The notes under the pieces were generated by a model that did not search any database, was not told where the DNA came from, and saw nothing but the letters and a program-made list of their open reading frames with translations. Source: Methanosarcinales archaeon (GTDB taxonomy: Archaea; Halobacteriota; Methanosarcinia; Methanosarcinales; Methanoperedenaceae). From it: a stretch of DNA of 64,000 bases. Below are positions 6,570 through 16,298 of this stretch, in pieces. The stretch covers positions 24,203 through 88,202 of the forward strand of contig CAJPFJ010000011.1 in assembly GCA_905339155.1 (NCBI GenBank), in the 5' to 3' direction. How positions within the stretch are numbered: the first letter of the stretch is position 1; the number at the start of each line of letters is the position of its first letter. The position numbers and the translations under genes are program-made.

Positions 6570-8416
6570 ACATTTACCGCCTTTGCGCCTGTAACAAGTT
6601 CGCTCTCGATGCCCTCAACCACAAGCTGGGGCAGTCTTGCCGCTTCTTCTGAGGAAATATCCAGCCTGTAGATAATGGCTTTTTGCTCACCTGGCTTGAG
6701 CGAGACTTTCCACACATAATCGATCTGTTTCCCCATAAGGATCTTTTTTGGCTCAGGGCTTGGCGATCCGATAGAATATGGAAGTGTCTCATGAAGATTG
6801 AAATGGTGTGCAGAATCCCCGTGATTCTTAAAATGTATCTCTACCTCGAATCCGTTCCCATTTTGCTTCACCACGCGCTGGCAAAATACATTTCTCATTA
6901 TTTTTGCAACGATGGGGGTAATATCAGGTGTGGGGCGCTCAAGTATCTCTCCAACTTTCTTTGCTATGCGCGGGAGGATCTCATAGATTATTTCCTCCTT
7001 TTCACGCCTTTTTTCAAGATTATCCTGTCTTGACAGGTAATTCTTGAGACTTCGCGCCACGTCTTTGAGGGCAAGTTCCACCTCACTTATGATTTCCGGG
7101 ACATCGGCAATCGCTTCTTTTGATTCCGAGGTAAAAGGGATATGTGTGGATGCCACATGCACCAGGATTATTGCAGGACCATTGGGCAATGAGCCGCCAG
7201 GCTGGTTTAGCGAATAACTCCTCCAGTTAAGATTCTCAATTGCATGCGTTATAGCGCATGCTCCCTGCTGGTAAAGAAGAGGTACGCGATTTGCAAAGCG
7301 AAGTATCTCTACTTTTTCTTCCTTCGGGAGATTGCCGCCGTAAGCAATGCCAGCTTCCACCTGGAATGGATGACCGTTATGCACAGAGGCAGGGCGCGTG
7401 GTAGTTTCAATGAAATCCACTATATGTTCCTTCCCCACGCCTTTTCGGATAAGTTCTTCAGTTATAGGGGAAAGGCAATCAGTAGACGGTGACAGGATCC
7501 TGACGATCTTGAATGCCGCATGAAGCCTTTTTGCTTCATCAAGGGCGATCGCTTTTGGGTCGGTTTGAGGTCCCAGGCTTGCTTTCAAGCAGATCTCATC
7601 TGCGGTCTTTGGGCCAATTCTTGAAAATGAACTTCGCAAAAACGAGTCAAGCCTCTCTGTTTCGCAATACCGGAGCATCTTCATTAACGTACCGAGTTCA
7701 ATGCCATGAGGATGCGGCAGTATCTCCTTGGCCTGCAAAGGTAGTTTATCTGTCGCCCTTTCAAATATTACCTGGTTGTTATCAGGTTCGATAAGAGTAA
7801 TGCGAGCATGCGGATTTACGATCGCCGTATCCTTCACGTATTCATAAACAGACTGTCTTCGCCCCTTCGCATACGAGGCTTCCATCTCAAGTTCAAGACG
7901 CGTTCCACGCATCCGGTCCCAATCTACGATTTTATCAACAAGTATTTCAGGTTCGTTGGTCCGGGTGTTTATAAGAAGTTCAAAATAATGGGCCGGTACA
8001 TCGCGGTCTATTTTGGATATGATTTTTACCGGCCTGCCTGAAGTTAATTGGGAATAAAGCACAGTGGCTGAGATGCCGATGCCCTGCTGCCCGCGGCTTT
8101 GTTTGACTGCATGAAAGCGTGAGCCATAAAGCAATTTTGCAAAAACCCTGGGGATTTGCTCTTTTACAATCCCGGGCCCGTTATCCTCAACTATGAGAGT
8201 TAAATTCGTCCTTGATGTATTTTCAAGTTTAATAAAAATATCAGGGAGGATGCTCGATTCCTCACAGGCGTCAAGAGAATTATCTACAGCTTCTTTAACT
8301 GATGTTAACAGGGATCTTGTGCCCGAGTCAAAACCCAGTATCTGCCTGTTCTTTTCAAAAAATTCGGCGATACTAATGGCCTTTTGCTTTTTTGCCAGTT
8401 CTTCTGCAATGACCAT
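6566..8416 (-). CDS. top6B: DNA topoisomerase VI subunit B
   Basis: 616 residues. The GHKL ATPase domain is clear: EAVDNSLDA with Asn46, VEDNGPGI (about 76-83) and GQQGIGIS (109-116). It is followed by the helix-two-turn-helix and transducer domains, in which the switch lysine lies, and a C-terminal Ig-like domain typical of Methanosarcinales Top6B. It drives ATP-dependent strand passage together with Top6A. A 12-base gap separates it from the Lrp-domain gene upstream. Confidence 0.97.
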   Translation of the reverse strand: MVIAEELAKKQKAISIAEFFEKNRQILGFDSGTRSLLTSVKEAVDNSLDACEESSILPDIFIKLENTSRTNLTLIVEDNGPGIVKEQIPRVFAKLLYGSRFHAVKQSRGQQGIGISATVLYSQLTSGRPVKIISKIDRDVPAHYFELLINTRTNEPEILVDKIVDWDRMRGTRLELEMEASYAKGRRQSVYEYVKDTAIVNPHARITLIEPDNNQVIFERATDKLPLQAKEILPHPHGIELGTLMKMLRYCETERLDSFLRSSFSRIGPKTADEICLKASLGPQTDPKAIALDEAKRLHAAFKIVRILSPSTDCLSPITEELIRKGVGKEHIVDFIETTTRPASVHNGHPFQVEAGIAYGGNLPKEEKVEILRFANRVPLLYQQGACAITHAIENLNWRSYSLNQPGGSLPNGPAIILVHVASTHIPFTSESKEAIADVPEIISEVELALKDVARSLKNYLSRQDNLEKRREKEEIIYEILPRIAKKVGEILERPTPDITPIVAKIMRNVFCQRVVKQNGNGFEVEIHFKNHGDSAHHFNLHETLPYSIGSPSPEPKKILMGKQIDYVWKVSLKPGEQKAIIYRLDISSEEAARLPQLVVEGIESELVTGAKAVNV

Positions 8417-8428
8417 TAAGCATCCACT

Positions 8429-8659
8429 TTAAAGTTCAGCGCCCACTATTGTTTGAGTAGCAGTGATATTTTCACTTTCCCTTATTGTATCAACAAGTTT
8501 ATTTAATGCGCTCAATCCTTCAACGTTGCTTATCACAACAAAATCATATTCTCCGAACACATGATATACATCTTTTACGCCTTTTATCTTCACAAGCTCG
8601 TTATAAGCTGTTTTTTCCTGCCCCGGCACAACATTTACAAGTGTTACTCCGATTACCAA
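8429..8659 (-). CDS. Stand-alone Lrp/AsnC ligand-binding (RAM) domain protein
   Basis: 76 residues with the alpha/beta RAM fold pattern: VIGVTLVNVVPGQEKTA strand-turn-helix, then VYHVFGEYDFVVISN, the usual signature in which G-E/D-Y-D forms the effector site. No HTH domain is present; such SraA-type proteins form rings and can modulate full-length Lrp proteins or sense amino acids. The start is TTG at 8659 with GGTGA upstream. It heads the top6BA transcript, a conserved-looking but unexplained association. Confidence 0.85.
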   Translation of the reverse strand: MVIGVTLVNVVPGQEKTAYNELVKIKGVKDVYHVFGEYDFVVISNVEGLSALNKLVDTIRESENITATQTIVGAEL

Positions 8660-8702
8660 TTCTTATCACCGATCCTTCAATTTTTGTATCTATTTTTGAT
8701 CA

Positions 8703-8714
8703 AGATATACTTTA
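8703..8714 (-). promoter_or_regulatory. Probable TATA box for the Lrp-domain/top6BA operon
   Basis: On the minus strand AAAGTATATCTT lies about 45-55 bases upstream of the TTG at 8659, implying a start near 8685 and a 25-base leader containing GGTGA. No comparable element is seen between this gene and top6B, so one transcript is likely. Confidence 0.5.
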
Positions 8715-8775
8715 AGAATTAAAAAAGGTTTGTATAGAGTAAAAGGGAAGAAATCTGAATCAATTAACGAAGTCT

Positions 8776-11322
8776 TCAGACAAGGTCAATTGTTATTGTT
8801 CCCCCCTCAAGTACAATCTTTTCACCTACATCAACCTGCTTTGAGACATTGCCTGCTGTTACGGAATAAGGACCCACAGGTCCGGTGTCAAATCGTGTCT
8901 CACCCTGGATCGGACCAAGTGTTGAATATGGAACTATGAATACATAAGTTCCATTTGAAGATGTCACCTGTTTGTATTGGATCGTTCTTCCAATATTCGT
9001 TTTTATAGTATTGGTCAGCGTGACATTAGTGTCAGGCGGCGCACTTCCTGTGATCCTTGCTCCTGATACATATTCGAATATCTTTGCGTATCCTGATTCC
9101 TCAACAGGCAAAGGCTTGTCTTTATTTAAAATATTATATATGGATTTATATGCTTTTTCTTCATTGCCCCCTGAGGTATATGGGTTGGGGGTTGATTCAT
9201 GCACAAGCCTGTAATTGTGCAAGCCATTTGTGTCAAATATATGTAGTTTTGATTCCATGGTATTGTAATATTTCATTGACGGCCAGTAATCATTTCCCTG
9301 GGAGGTTCGTACCTGCTCATAATATCCTGTGTTAGTATTATCCCATTCCGCGATCGTTGGCTGGATCGAATATGCCATGTATGCATTGCTTACAACATAT
9401 CGAGCTCCTGGTTTTCCATTAATGCCCAGATCATCAAGTACTTTATTTGCTTCATCTTCCGTTTGTGCTACCAGGAAAGTGGAAGCTCCCGGCGCATGAT
9501 CGGCGCCTCCGCCAATGCCTGCCTGGAACGGGTTCGCGTTAGGGATCCTGTGCCCCCAGTATGTAATTATATGACCATAATCCCACCAGCTCATGACGCC
9601 GTAATCATTCTTTGAATAGTTATATTTTTGGCCAAGGAGTGGTTTTTCGTAAATGGAAAAATATGGTAGATCAGGAACCGGGGTTTTATCTCTCATCCAG
9701 GTCAATGCATCATGCCATTCGTAAAATCCAGATGAAACGGCGCCCCATTTTGCCTGGTCCATCGTTATTTGATATGGGGATGCACCTGATGGTAAAAATC
9801 CGGTCACAGCGATCACTAGAATAAATGACAGGACATGTTGGACGCGTATCTTTGTCAGGCATTTGAGAATATCGTTTGAATTGAACTGTTCCCAGCCGCC
9901 AAAATCTAAAAACCTGGAGCCGAGAACTCCTGAGAGGATGGCTACGTTTACTGCATAATAATATGCGAACCGGTTCTGGGCAAACATTATGCCAAGTACG
10001 AAGACGCTCCAGATAACAAGTAATGTGTATTTTGCGTTGGATTTTTTTATAGCATAATAACAAAGAAGAATAATTGCAATAAAAGAAAGGATATAGTTAT
10101 ACCCGAAATTTCCCAGGGCGGCCTCATAACTAATAGGGGAGCCTTCTGCAACAGTAACTGAGCCTCCCGTACGTGTTCCAAACAGATAATCCCATCTTCC
10201 CACGGTGGAACCATAAAGATCTGGTATTAGAATCTTCATAGCTATCAAACCTATCAATATTGCCGCAAATACAAATAGCAAAAAATGAAGACCTGAATAT
10301 TTTCGTTTATTCATTTCTCTGGAAACAAGGCTAAAGAATCCAAAAATCAGCGCAGCTCCACCTGTTACTATGAGATGTAAATAAGAGTAATAAAATGCAC
10401 TAAGACCATTGTTTGCCTCAACATAAGGCAACACCATTATCATTGCGACGAGATAAGCAATAATACCAACGATCCCCAGATATTCTGTGGATTTTCCTCT
10501 TAGATGATCTATGATATACTGAATCACCATAAAAATGCCAAATACCACAGCGAAGAATACTCCTGTGGTCCATATCAACAGATATGCTCCGAATGATATT
10601 CCAGCCAGAAGGGAGTATATTATGGGGATCTTTAATGCGGCCCAATCCCTGTTGAGCCAGTGATCGAAGGTGATATTCTCAGACTTTTTTATTGCAATAA
10701 TGAAAAACATCATCATAAGTGTTGTAAAAAAAACCTCTGCAACATGGTGGTCTGTGAATCCAAGAACCGATCTACTTAGGAATTGCCCAGGCAATATTGC
10801 AATCAAGAAGGCAGCTATGAGACCAGCTTTATTATCCATTAATTCTTTTCCAATAAAATATACCGGAAATACTACAAGAGCCCCCAGGATTGCCGGGAAA
10901 AACGCGCCGATCGTATCAATTGTTATTTGTGCAGGCATTCCACCGTCTGTGATAAAACCTGCGATCAAAGCGAAGAATGCTATTGTTTGATCAAAAAGCG
11001 GACCCCAGCTCAATTGGCTTCCGTATGGATACATTGTAAAAGCATCAAAAAAAATCCTGTGAGGGAAAAAGTGAATCGTATTTTCAACAAGTCTCATCTG
11101 GAAAACAGAGTCATCCATTGCAAAACCAACAACTCCTCTGTTGAAAACCGTATTTATAGGTGTAATACCTCTGATATAGAAAGAGAACAGGAATAATGCA
11201 AGCAAAATAAAATATGAAATATATTCTGTTTTGAAAACAGTTTCGGATTTAGATCCTTTTAAAATATCTTTACTTTTATCAAATCTTTTTATTTGTTTTT
11301 TATTTGTTTTGTCTCTTGCCAA
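8776..11322 (-). CDS. aglB: Oligosaccharyltransferase AglB (STT3 family)
   Basis: 848 residues. It transfers lipid-linked glycan to Asn of N-X-S/T sequons on the outer face of the membrane. There is an N-terminal helix at 34-53, an acidic motif (Asp70-Asp71) in the first external loop, the second metal motif FTDHH (189-193), a TIXE-like TVAE (390-393) in external loop 5, about 13 membrane helices, then the extracellular domain with WWDYG (579-583). A C-terminal beta-sandwich-like segment lies from about 740. The start is TTG at 11322 after GAGGG. It sits at one end of a roughly 40 kb glycan locus, which strongly suggests that this locus makes the N-glycan. Confidence 0.95.
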   Translation of the reverse strand: MARDKTNKKQIKRFDKSKDILKGSKSETVFKTEYISYFILLALFLFSFYIRGITPINTVFNRGVVGFAMDDSVFQMRLVENTIHFFPHRIFFDAFTMYPYGSQLSWGPLFDQTIAFFALIAGFITDGGMPAQITIDTIGAFFPAILGALVVFPVYFIGKELMDNKAGLIAAFLIAILPGQFLSRSVLGFTDHHVAEVFFTTLMMMFFIIAIKKSENITFDHWLNRDWAALKIPIIYSLLAGISFGAYLLIWTTGVFFAVVFGIFMVIQYIIDHLRGKSTEYLGIVGIIAYLVAMIMVLPYVEANNGLSAFYYSYLHLIVTGGAALIFGFFSLVSREMNKRKYSGLHFLLFVFAAILIGLIAMKILIPDLYGSTVGRWDYLFGTRTGGSVTVAEGSPISYEAALGNFGYNYILSFIAIILLCYYAIKKSNAKYTLLVIWSVFVLGIMFAQNRFAYYYAVNVAILSGVLGSRFLDFGGWEQFNSNDILKCLTKIRVQHVLSFILVIAVTGFLPSGASPYQITMDQAKWGAVSSGFYEWHDALTWMRDKTPVPDLPYFSIYEKPLLGQKYNYSKNDYGVMSWWDYGHIITYWGHRIPNANPFQAGIGGGADHAPGASTFLVAQTEDEANKVLDDLGINGKPGARYVVSNAYMAYSIQPTIAEWDNTNTGYYEQVRTSQGNDYWPSMKYYNTMESKLHIFDTNGLHNYRLVHESTPNPYTSGGNEEKAYKSIYNILNKDKPLPVEESGYAKIFEYVSGARITGSAPPDTNVTLTNTIKTNIGRTIQYKQVTSSNGTYVFIVPYSTLGPIQGETRFDTGPVGPYSVTAGNVSKQVDVGEKIVLEGGTITIDLV

Positions 11323-11360
11323 TATATCCCTCTTGATTTTAGTTAAGTAGAATTTACAAC

Positions 11361-11368
11361 TTATATAG
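11361..11368 (-). promoter_or_regulatory. Probable TATA box of aglB
   Basis: CTATATAA on the minus strand, about 40 bases before the aglB TTG, places transcription start near 11337. It lies in the 56-base gap between aglB and the upstream methyltransferase, so aglB may have its own promoter as well as read-through. Confidence 0.5.
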
Positions 11369-11378
11369 ATTGCGGATA

Positions 11379-12053
11379 TTAAATATTATTCCAGCCGTCG
11401 TAAACGATAAATGATTTAGTTAAGCCTAAAAACTTTTCTCTGTAAATAATAGCTCCTGGAAAAAGCTCATACAACTCTTTTTTACAAAGCAACCTTATTG
11501 ATTTTACTATTTCTAAAGCTTTTTCTTTTTCAGGAGTTTTTACATACCAGCCGAGATCATAGTGGGAAATGAGCCATATTTTCAACCATAAAGGAAAAAA
11601 CTGAAACATGGGAAACAAAAAATGTGGTTCCATCGGAAAATATAAGTTTGGTGTTTGAATGAAATATCTTTTTCCTACCCGCTTTATTTCATCTGCCATC
11701 CTGTGTTGGTCTTTTAACCCCCCCACATGCTCTATCACAGAATGTGAAAAAACAATGTCAAATTCTTTATCTTTAAAAGCCGTTAAATCCCTTGCATCGC
11801 CAGCTATGCTCTTAAAATTCGGATAATTGACTTCGCTATTATAAATATTTAGAAGTGTAATTTCCACATCCTCTTCTCTTGAAAAATTCATTTTTTCCCA
11901 GTATTCCTGAGTTCCACCAATATCAAGTATTTTTAATGGCTTTGAAAGTCTGGAAAAAAGATCCTTGAAAATATTAAAGTTTTTTTGTCGTGTCCTGGTC
12001 GCTAATGAATCTGATGATGCGGGATTTGCGAGTTTTTTTAAAATATCCATCAT
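11379..12053 (-). CDS. Class I SAM-dependent methyltransferase
   Basis: 224 residues. Motif I ILDIGGTQE (42-50), an acidic end of strand 2, GDARDL (85-90) and FSHSVIEHVGG (102-112) are the usual Rossmann methyltransferase signatures of the UbiE/Methyltransf_11 group. The FIQTPNLYFPMEPHFLFP region is typical of enzymes in glycan loci. Substrate unknown; a sugar or lipid-linked glycan is inferred from aglB and GT4 neighbours. It starts one base after the upstream GT4 stop. Confidence 0.8.
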   Translation of the reverse strand: MMDILKKLANPASSDSLATRTRQKNFNIFKDLFSRLSKPLKILDIGGTQEYWEKMNFSREEDVEITLLNIYNSEVNYPNFKSIAGDARDLTAFKDKEFDIVFSHSVIEHVGGLKDQHRMADEIKRVGKRYFIQTPNLYFPMEPHFLFPMFQFFPLWLKIWLISHYDLGWYVKTPEKEKALEIVKSIRLLCKKELYELFPGAIIYREKFLGLTKSFIVYDGWNNI

Positions 12054-12054
12054 G

Positions 12055-13197
12055 TTAGATTTCCCGAATAATATTTAAATACTGCTTACTTATTTCATCC
12101 CATCCTATTGTCGGAGCAATATATATTTTTTTGTTTCCAAAATTCCGGAGAATTTCATTCGTTATTGCATCGCTATCTGCAGGAGGCACAAAAAATGCCC
12201 CAGAGTATCTGATCATGGATTCCTTCAACCCCCCCACTTCTGAAACAATTATTGGTTTTCCAAATGCCATGGCAATATGGGCAATACCGCTCTGTGAAGC
12301 CCTCAGGTAAGGCAGAACTATTACATCTGCTGCTGAGAAAAAAAAAGATATTTCACTATCTGTAATATATCTATCTATTAGAGAGATTTTTTCATTAGAA
12401 TGCGATGAATTTATTTGATCAAGCAAGTCTTCCCTGTCTTCCCATATCTCACCAACGATCAGCAATCGGCTTCTTTTAATAATATCCTCAGGCAATTGTT
12501 CAAATGCTTTTATAAGGTACTTTATGCCTTTATATCTGCGAATTAATCCAAAACTCAAAATTACATACTCTTCCTTGATAGAGAATTTTTCTCGAGCAAT
12601 ATTTTTTTCCAGGATGTCATATTGGTCGTATAATCCATGTGGGATGACATGGATCTTTCCTGGATGGATCCCATATCTGATGGCTATCAATTTCTTATCT
12701 GACTCAGAATGGGTAATAAAGCATGAGGCATTTTTCCTCAAGAGTTTTCCCATAAACTTTGAATATAGTCTGATAGGCAGGATCCCTTCTTCCAGAGGGT
12801 CAACCACTTCGTGGAATTCCATGATGAGCTTTGAATTATATAAATAACCAATTATTTTTACTAACAAATGCATATGCGATACAGAAGACGTCCACCACTG
12901 TAAGATAATAACATCTGGCCTGGATGCTCGAAGATACATGTAAGCACTATACCAGGTGGCAGGATCGTTATAATCCATACCATCAAAAACTTTGACTGCT
13001 GGGGACAGTTCTATATCCGATATATTCTTGCCTATATGTCCCCGTCCCGGAAATAAGAATTCTGGCAATAGCTTTCGATAATTGAGAACATATACATCAC
13101 ATGATGAGGATAGGGTATTTGCAAGCCTTATTGTATAATAACTTATGCCGCTTAAAAATCGCTTTGAGGGACCCACAATGCAGATCTTCATATTCAT
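12055..13197 (-). CDS. Family 4-type glycosyltransferase (GT-B)
   Basis: 380 residues. An N-terminal Rossmann domain begins CIVGPSKRFLSGISYYTIRLA. The C-terminal nucleotide-sugar domain has the conserved ILSFGLIRRYKGIKYLIKAF region and ADVIVLPYLRASQSG with the GKPIIVSEVGGL segment that ends the E-x7-E-like motif. It probably adds a sugar to the lipid-linked oligosaccharide on the cytoplasmic side. First gene of a GT4/methyltransferase/aglB unit; the ATG at 13191 is an alternative start. Confidence 0.85.
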   Translation of the reverse strand: MNMKICIVGPSKRFLSGISYYTIRLANTLSSSCDVYVLNYRKLLPEFLFPGRGHIGKNISDIELSPAVKVFDGMDYNDPATWYSAYMYLRASRPDVIILQWWTSSVSHMHLLVKIIGYLYNSKLIMEFHEVVDPLEEGILPIRLYSKFMGKLLRKNASCFITHSESDKKLIAIRYGIHPGKIHVIPHGLYDQYDILEKNIAREKFSIKEEYVILSFGLIRRYKGIKYLIKAFEQLPEDIIKRSRLLIVGEIWEDREDLLDQINSSHSNEKISLIDRYITDSEISFFFSAADVIVLPYLRASQSGIAHIAMAFGKPIIVSEVGGLKESMIRYSGAFFVPPADSDAITNEILRNFGNKKIYIAPTIGWDEISKQYLNIIREI

Positions 13198-13210
13198 AAC
13201 TTTTACACCA

Positions 13211-13226
13211 TCTTTATAATATATTA
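13211..13226. promoter_or_regulatory. Shared AT-rich divergent promoter region
   Basis: TTTATAATATATTAAT lies between two divergent GT4 genes (starts 13197 minus and 13256 plus) and can serve as a TATA box in either direction. Only 58 bases separate the two coding regions. Confidence 0.4.
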
Positions 13227-13255
13227 ATACATAGGTTATGCAGAGGCCGTTCTAA

Positions 13256-14344
13256 GTGAAAATAATCCAGGTGTGCCCTCGCTATTATCCGAATATCGGA
13301 GGTGTAGAGACTCATGTGAAGGAAATAAGCGAGATGCTTGTAGATAAAGGATTTGAAGTAGAAGTTGTCTGTACTGATCCAACGTATAAATTTCCAAAAA
13401 ATGAAAAAATAAATGGTGTAAAAGTAAAACGATTCTGGGCTATAGCGCCAAAAGAGTCTTATTTTTTCTCTCCGGCAATATATTTTTATTTGAGGTCGCA
13501 GAAATATGATGTTTTACATGCCCACAGTTATCATTCATTTCCTGCGTTTTTTGCAGCATTAGCAAGCAATAAAAGATTTATTTTTACTCCGCATTCATTC
13601 GGATTTAAAAAATCAACTATTAAATATATATTTCATAGGTTATACCGGCCTCTGGGCTCATACATCTTTAAAACTGCTGATAAAGTAATATCAATTGCCC
13701 AAATGGAAAAAGAAATGCTCATTAAGACCTTCAAAATACCTATAGCCAAAATTATTTATTTACCACTTCCAATTAAGTTTGAATCCAAAAATAAACTAAA
13801 ATATGAAAAAAAAATTACTAAAATAGCATTTTTTGGAAGACTCTCTCAGGAAAAAAACCTTGATGTCTTAATTCAGGCTTTTGAACAGGTCAAAAATAAA
13901 AATCCTGAATGCAAACTTTACATAGCAGGGGATGGACCTTTAAAAAAAGAACTGGAAGATGCTGGAAAAAAGGTTGGAGATGTCTATTTCACAGGACCTT
14001 TGTTCAATAATGATTTAAATGATTTTATTGACGATATTGACATATTTGTATTGCCTTCCAAATTTGAAGTCTCACCAAGATCTGTTATTGAAGCAATGTC
14101 AAAAGGCATTCCTGTCGTAACCACTCCAGTAGGAGAATTGCCGCATGTTTTCCGGGATGGGAAAGATTGTTTGTTTGCAAATATAGGTGATCCTCAGGAT
14201 ATGGCCGAGAAGATTTTATGGTTTATGAATAATGAAAAAAAAGCACAAGAAATTGCACAGTCCGGGAAAGACATAGTTGAAAAAATATATGATATCAAAA
14301 ATGTTATTTCGGAGTATATACGTCTGTACATTGAAAAGATATGA
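13256..14344 (+). CDS. Family 4 glycosyltransferase
   Basis: 362 residues, GTG start. Hallmarks: YYPNIGGVETHV (about 10-21) in the acceptor domain, IAFFGRLSQEKNLDVLIQAF (about 190-209), YIAGDGPLK, and PSKFEVSPRSVIEAMSKG, whose two glutamates form the E-x7-E nucleotide-sugar motif, followed by IPVVTTPVGELP. It is the only plus-strand gene of the locus and converges on the GT2 gene at 14384. Lys/Ile-rich codon use suggests somewhat different ancestry from aglB. Confidence 0.9.
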   Translation: MKIIQVCPRYYPNIGGVETHVKEISEMLVDKGFEVEVVCTDPTYKFPKNEKINGVKVKRFWAIAPKESYFFSPAIYFYLRSQKYDVLHAHSYHSFPAFFAALASNKRFIFTPHSFGFKKSTIKYIFHRLYRPLGSYIFKTADKVISIAQMEKEMLIKTFKIPIAKIIYLPLPIKFESKNKLKYEKKITKIAFFGRLSQEKNLDVLIQAFEQVKNKNPECKLYIAGDGPLKKELEDAGKKVGDVYFTGPLFNNDLNDFIDDIDIFVLPSKFEVSPRSVIEAMSKGIPVVTTPVGELPHVFRDGKDCLFANIGDPQDMAEKILWFMNNEKKAQEIAQSGKDIVEKIYDIKNVISEYIRLYIEKI

Positions 14345-14383
14345 TCATTGTTCCTTGAATTTATATTGTTTTGCCAGAATATT

Positions 14384-15181
14384 TCACCTTACATTTATGC
14401 TCTTCGATATATGAAATTTCAGCAACCTCAAATATAATCGTAATCTCATCATAATAACTGAGAACCGGACTTTCATGCCCATATCTTTCACGTCCATCCA
14501 GTAATCAAGTATCTGTAATTGTTCTTTCACCAGGATATTCTCTTTCTTGCACAGGTTATTCCCATGAATCCTATATTTTGCCAGTGGTTCATCTATGAAA
14601 TCTATCTTGTGCGATTCAGATATCCTTAGGAACAATTCATAATCTTCATCGATCCTATAACTGGCATCGAACAAACCGACATCATCCAGTACCTTCTTGC
14701 GCAGGATAACTGTTAATATAGCAATAAAATTATAGGTCAATAACTTGTTAAATATGTTACCCCTGTAAAATTTTTTATTTTTCAGATAATTTTCGATTAA
14801 CTTACCCTTCTCATTTATGCTCAGTATGTCAGAGTATATCATTGCCACATCATCATGCGATTCCAGAAAATCTACCTGTTTTTCCAGCTTTTCAGGCATC
14901 CAGACATCGTCGCAGTCCAGGAACGCTATGAACTCACCACATGCCTTCTCAATGGCAAGGTTCCTGGCATGCCCCAAGGGTACCGTTTTTTCTGCATGGA
15001 AATACCGCAGCTTTTCATCATAGCTTTTTGCGATTTGTGCGCTGTTATCAGTGGAAGCATTATCCCAGAAGATGATCTCCCAGTCCCTGTATGTCTGAGC
15101 ATACACGCTGTCTATTGCCTCGCGAAGATATGTTGAGCTGTTATAGCAGTTCATTATCACGCTCACTTTCGGCTTTTGCAT
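14384..15181 (-). CDS. Family 2 glycosyltransferase
   Basis: About 265 residues from the ATG at 15181, preferred over 15223 because GGAGG lies eight bases before it inside the upstream gene's end. GT-A signatures: VSVIMNCYNSSTYLREAIDS, WDNASTDNS, and the metal-binding LDCDDVW. Family 2 enzymes transfer a single sugar from UDP, GDP or similar donors. It ends the CDP-hexose sub-operon and may use that sugar. Confidence 0.9.
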   Translation of the reverse strand: MQKPKVSVIMNCYNSSTYLREAIDSVYAQTYRDWEIIFWDNASTDNSAQIAKSYDEKLRYFHAEKTVPLGHARNLAIEKACGEFIAFLDCDDVWMPEKLEKQVDFLESHDDVAMIYSDILSINEKGKLIENYLKNKKFYRGNIFNKLLTYNFIAILTVILRKKVLDDVGLFDASYRIDEDYELFLRISESHKIDFIDEPLAKYRIHGNNLCKKENILVKEQLQILDYWMDVKDMGMKVRFSVIMMRLRLYLRLLKFHISKSINVR

Positions 15182-15185
15182 CTTT

Positions 15186-16298
15186 TCATTCCTCCAGGCA
15201 TTTAATGAGCTCATCGCAGACATGATCTATATCCTCCTCACCGAGATCCGGATGGAGCGGCAGGGTTAGAAGCTTCGGGAAAAGAGCCTCTGTGACCGGA
15301 AAGCTGCCATCACGATAGAAGCTCAACAGATGGTTTGGCATATAATGCACACCGGTCTGGATGCCGAGAGCCTGCAATTGTTCCCTGATCTTTTCCCTAT
15401 CAACATTTCTCAATTTTATGACAAATATATGCGGTACTATTTCATCAAAATCTTGTTTGAGCAATTCAATTGAATTACACGAAGCAAGGTTCCTGCGATA
15501 CCTCTGTGCAAGCATTTTCCGTCTTGATGAGAACTCAGGCAACTTTTTCATTTGCTCGATCCCTATTGCTGCCATGATATTGCTCATATGATAGCGGAAA
15601 CCCTGGCTTTTCACATCAAATTCCCAGCTCCTCTCCCCTTTATACCTTTTCTCAGTGTCTTTTTCCACGCCCAAAAGGCGTGCATCGCGCACCTTCCGGA
15701 GCACATCCACATCGTCTGTGACCACCGCCCCGCCTTCTCCGCAGGTGATGTTCTTGATCCCGTCAAAGCTAAAGCATGCTATATCCCCGAAGCTTCCAAC
15801 CTTCTGTCCATTATAATTCCCTCCGAAGGCATGACAGGCATCCTCAACGACTCGCAATCCGTTATGGTGTGCGAATTCATATATTTCATCAAGATCACCC
15901 ATACCTCCGCCATAATGTACTGGCATTACAGCCTTTGTTCTTTCCGTCAGGCGCTTTCTGGCATCCTTAACATCCAGCGTGACAGTATCTGGAATTACCT
16001 CACAAGGAACAGGTGTTGCGCCAGTGGCTGATATTGCCTGGAATGAGGCAACATAGGTGAGTGACTGCACCAGAACCTCATCGCCGGAACCGATCCCCAA
16101 TGACTGCAACGCCAGATGAAGGGCAGAAGTACCTGTATTTACACACACCACCGGCCGCCCGAGGAAATCATGGAGTTCGTTTTCAAAATCCTGCACTTCT
16201 TTCCCCATACCAAGATACTCCCGATCAAGCACCCCCATCACAGCTTTTTTCTCAGCGTTACCAATCACGGATTTTGAGAGGCGGATTATCTTTCCCAT
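15186..16298 (-). CDS. DegT/DnrJ/EryC1-family sugar aminotransferase
   Basis: About 370 residues from ATG 16298, which overlaps the rfbF stop (TAATG). PLP-fold signatures: NTGTSALHLALQ, VEDACHAFGG, and FSFDGIKNITCGEGGAVV with the Schiff-base lysine. It keeps the lysine, so it should be an aminotransferase and not a RfbH-type 3-dehydrase (which has His). It probably aminates the 4-keto (or 3-keto) group of the CDP-linked 6-deoxyhexose made by its neighbours. Confidence 0.85.
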   Translation of the reverse strand: MGKIIRLSKSVIGNAEKKAVMGVLDREYLGMGKEVQDFENELHDFLGRPVVCVNTGTSALHLALQSLGIGSGDEVLVQSLTYVASFQAISATGATPVPCEVIPDTVTLDVKDARKRLTERTKAVMPVHYGGGMGDLDEIYEFAHHNGLRVVEDACHAFGGNYNGQKVGSFGDIACFSFDGIKNITCGEGGAVVTDDVDVLRKVRDARLLGVEKDTEKRYKGERSWEFDVKSQGFRYHMSNIMAAIGIEQMKKLPEFSSRRKMLAQRYRRNLASCNSIELLKQDFDEIVPHIFVIKLRNVDREKIREQLQALGIQTGVHYMPNHLLSFYRDGSFPVTEALFPKLLTLPLHPDLGEEDIDHVCDELIKCLEE

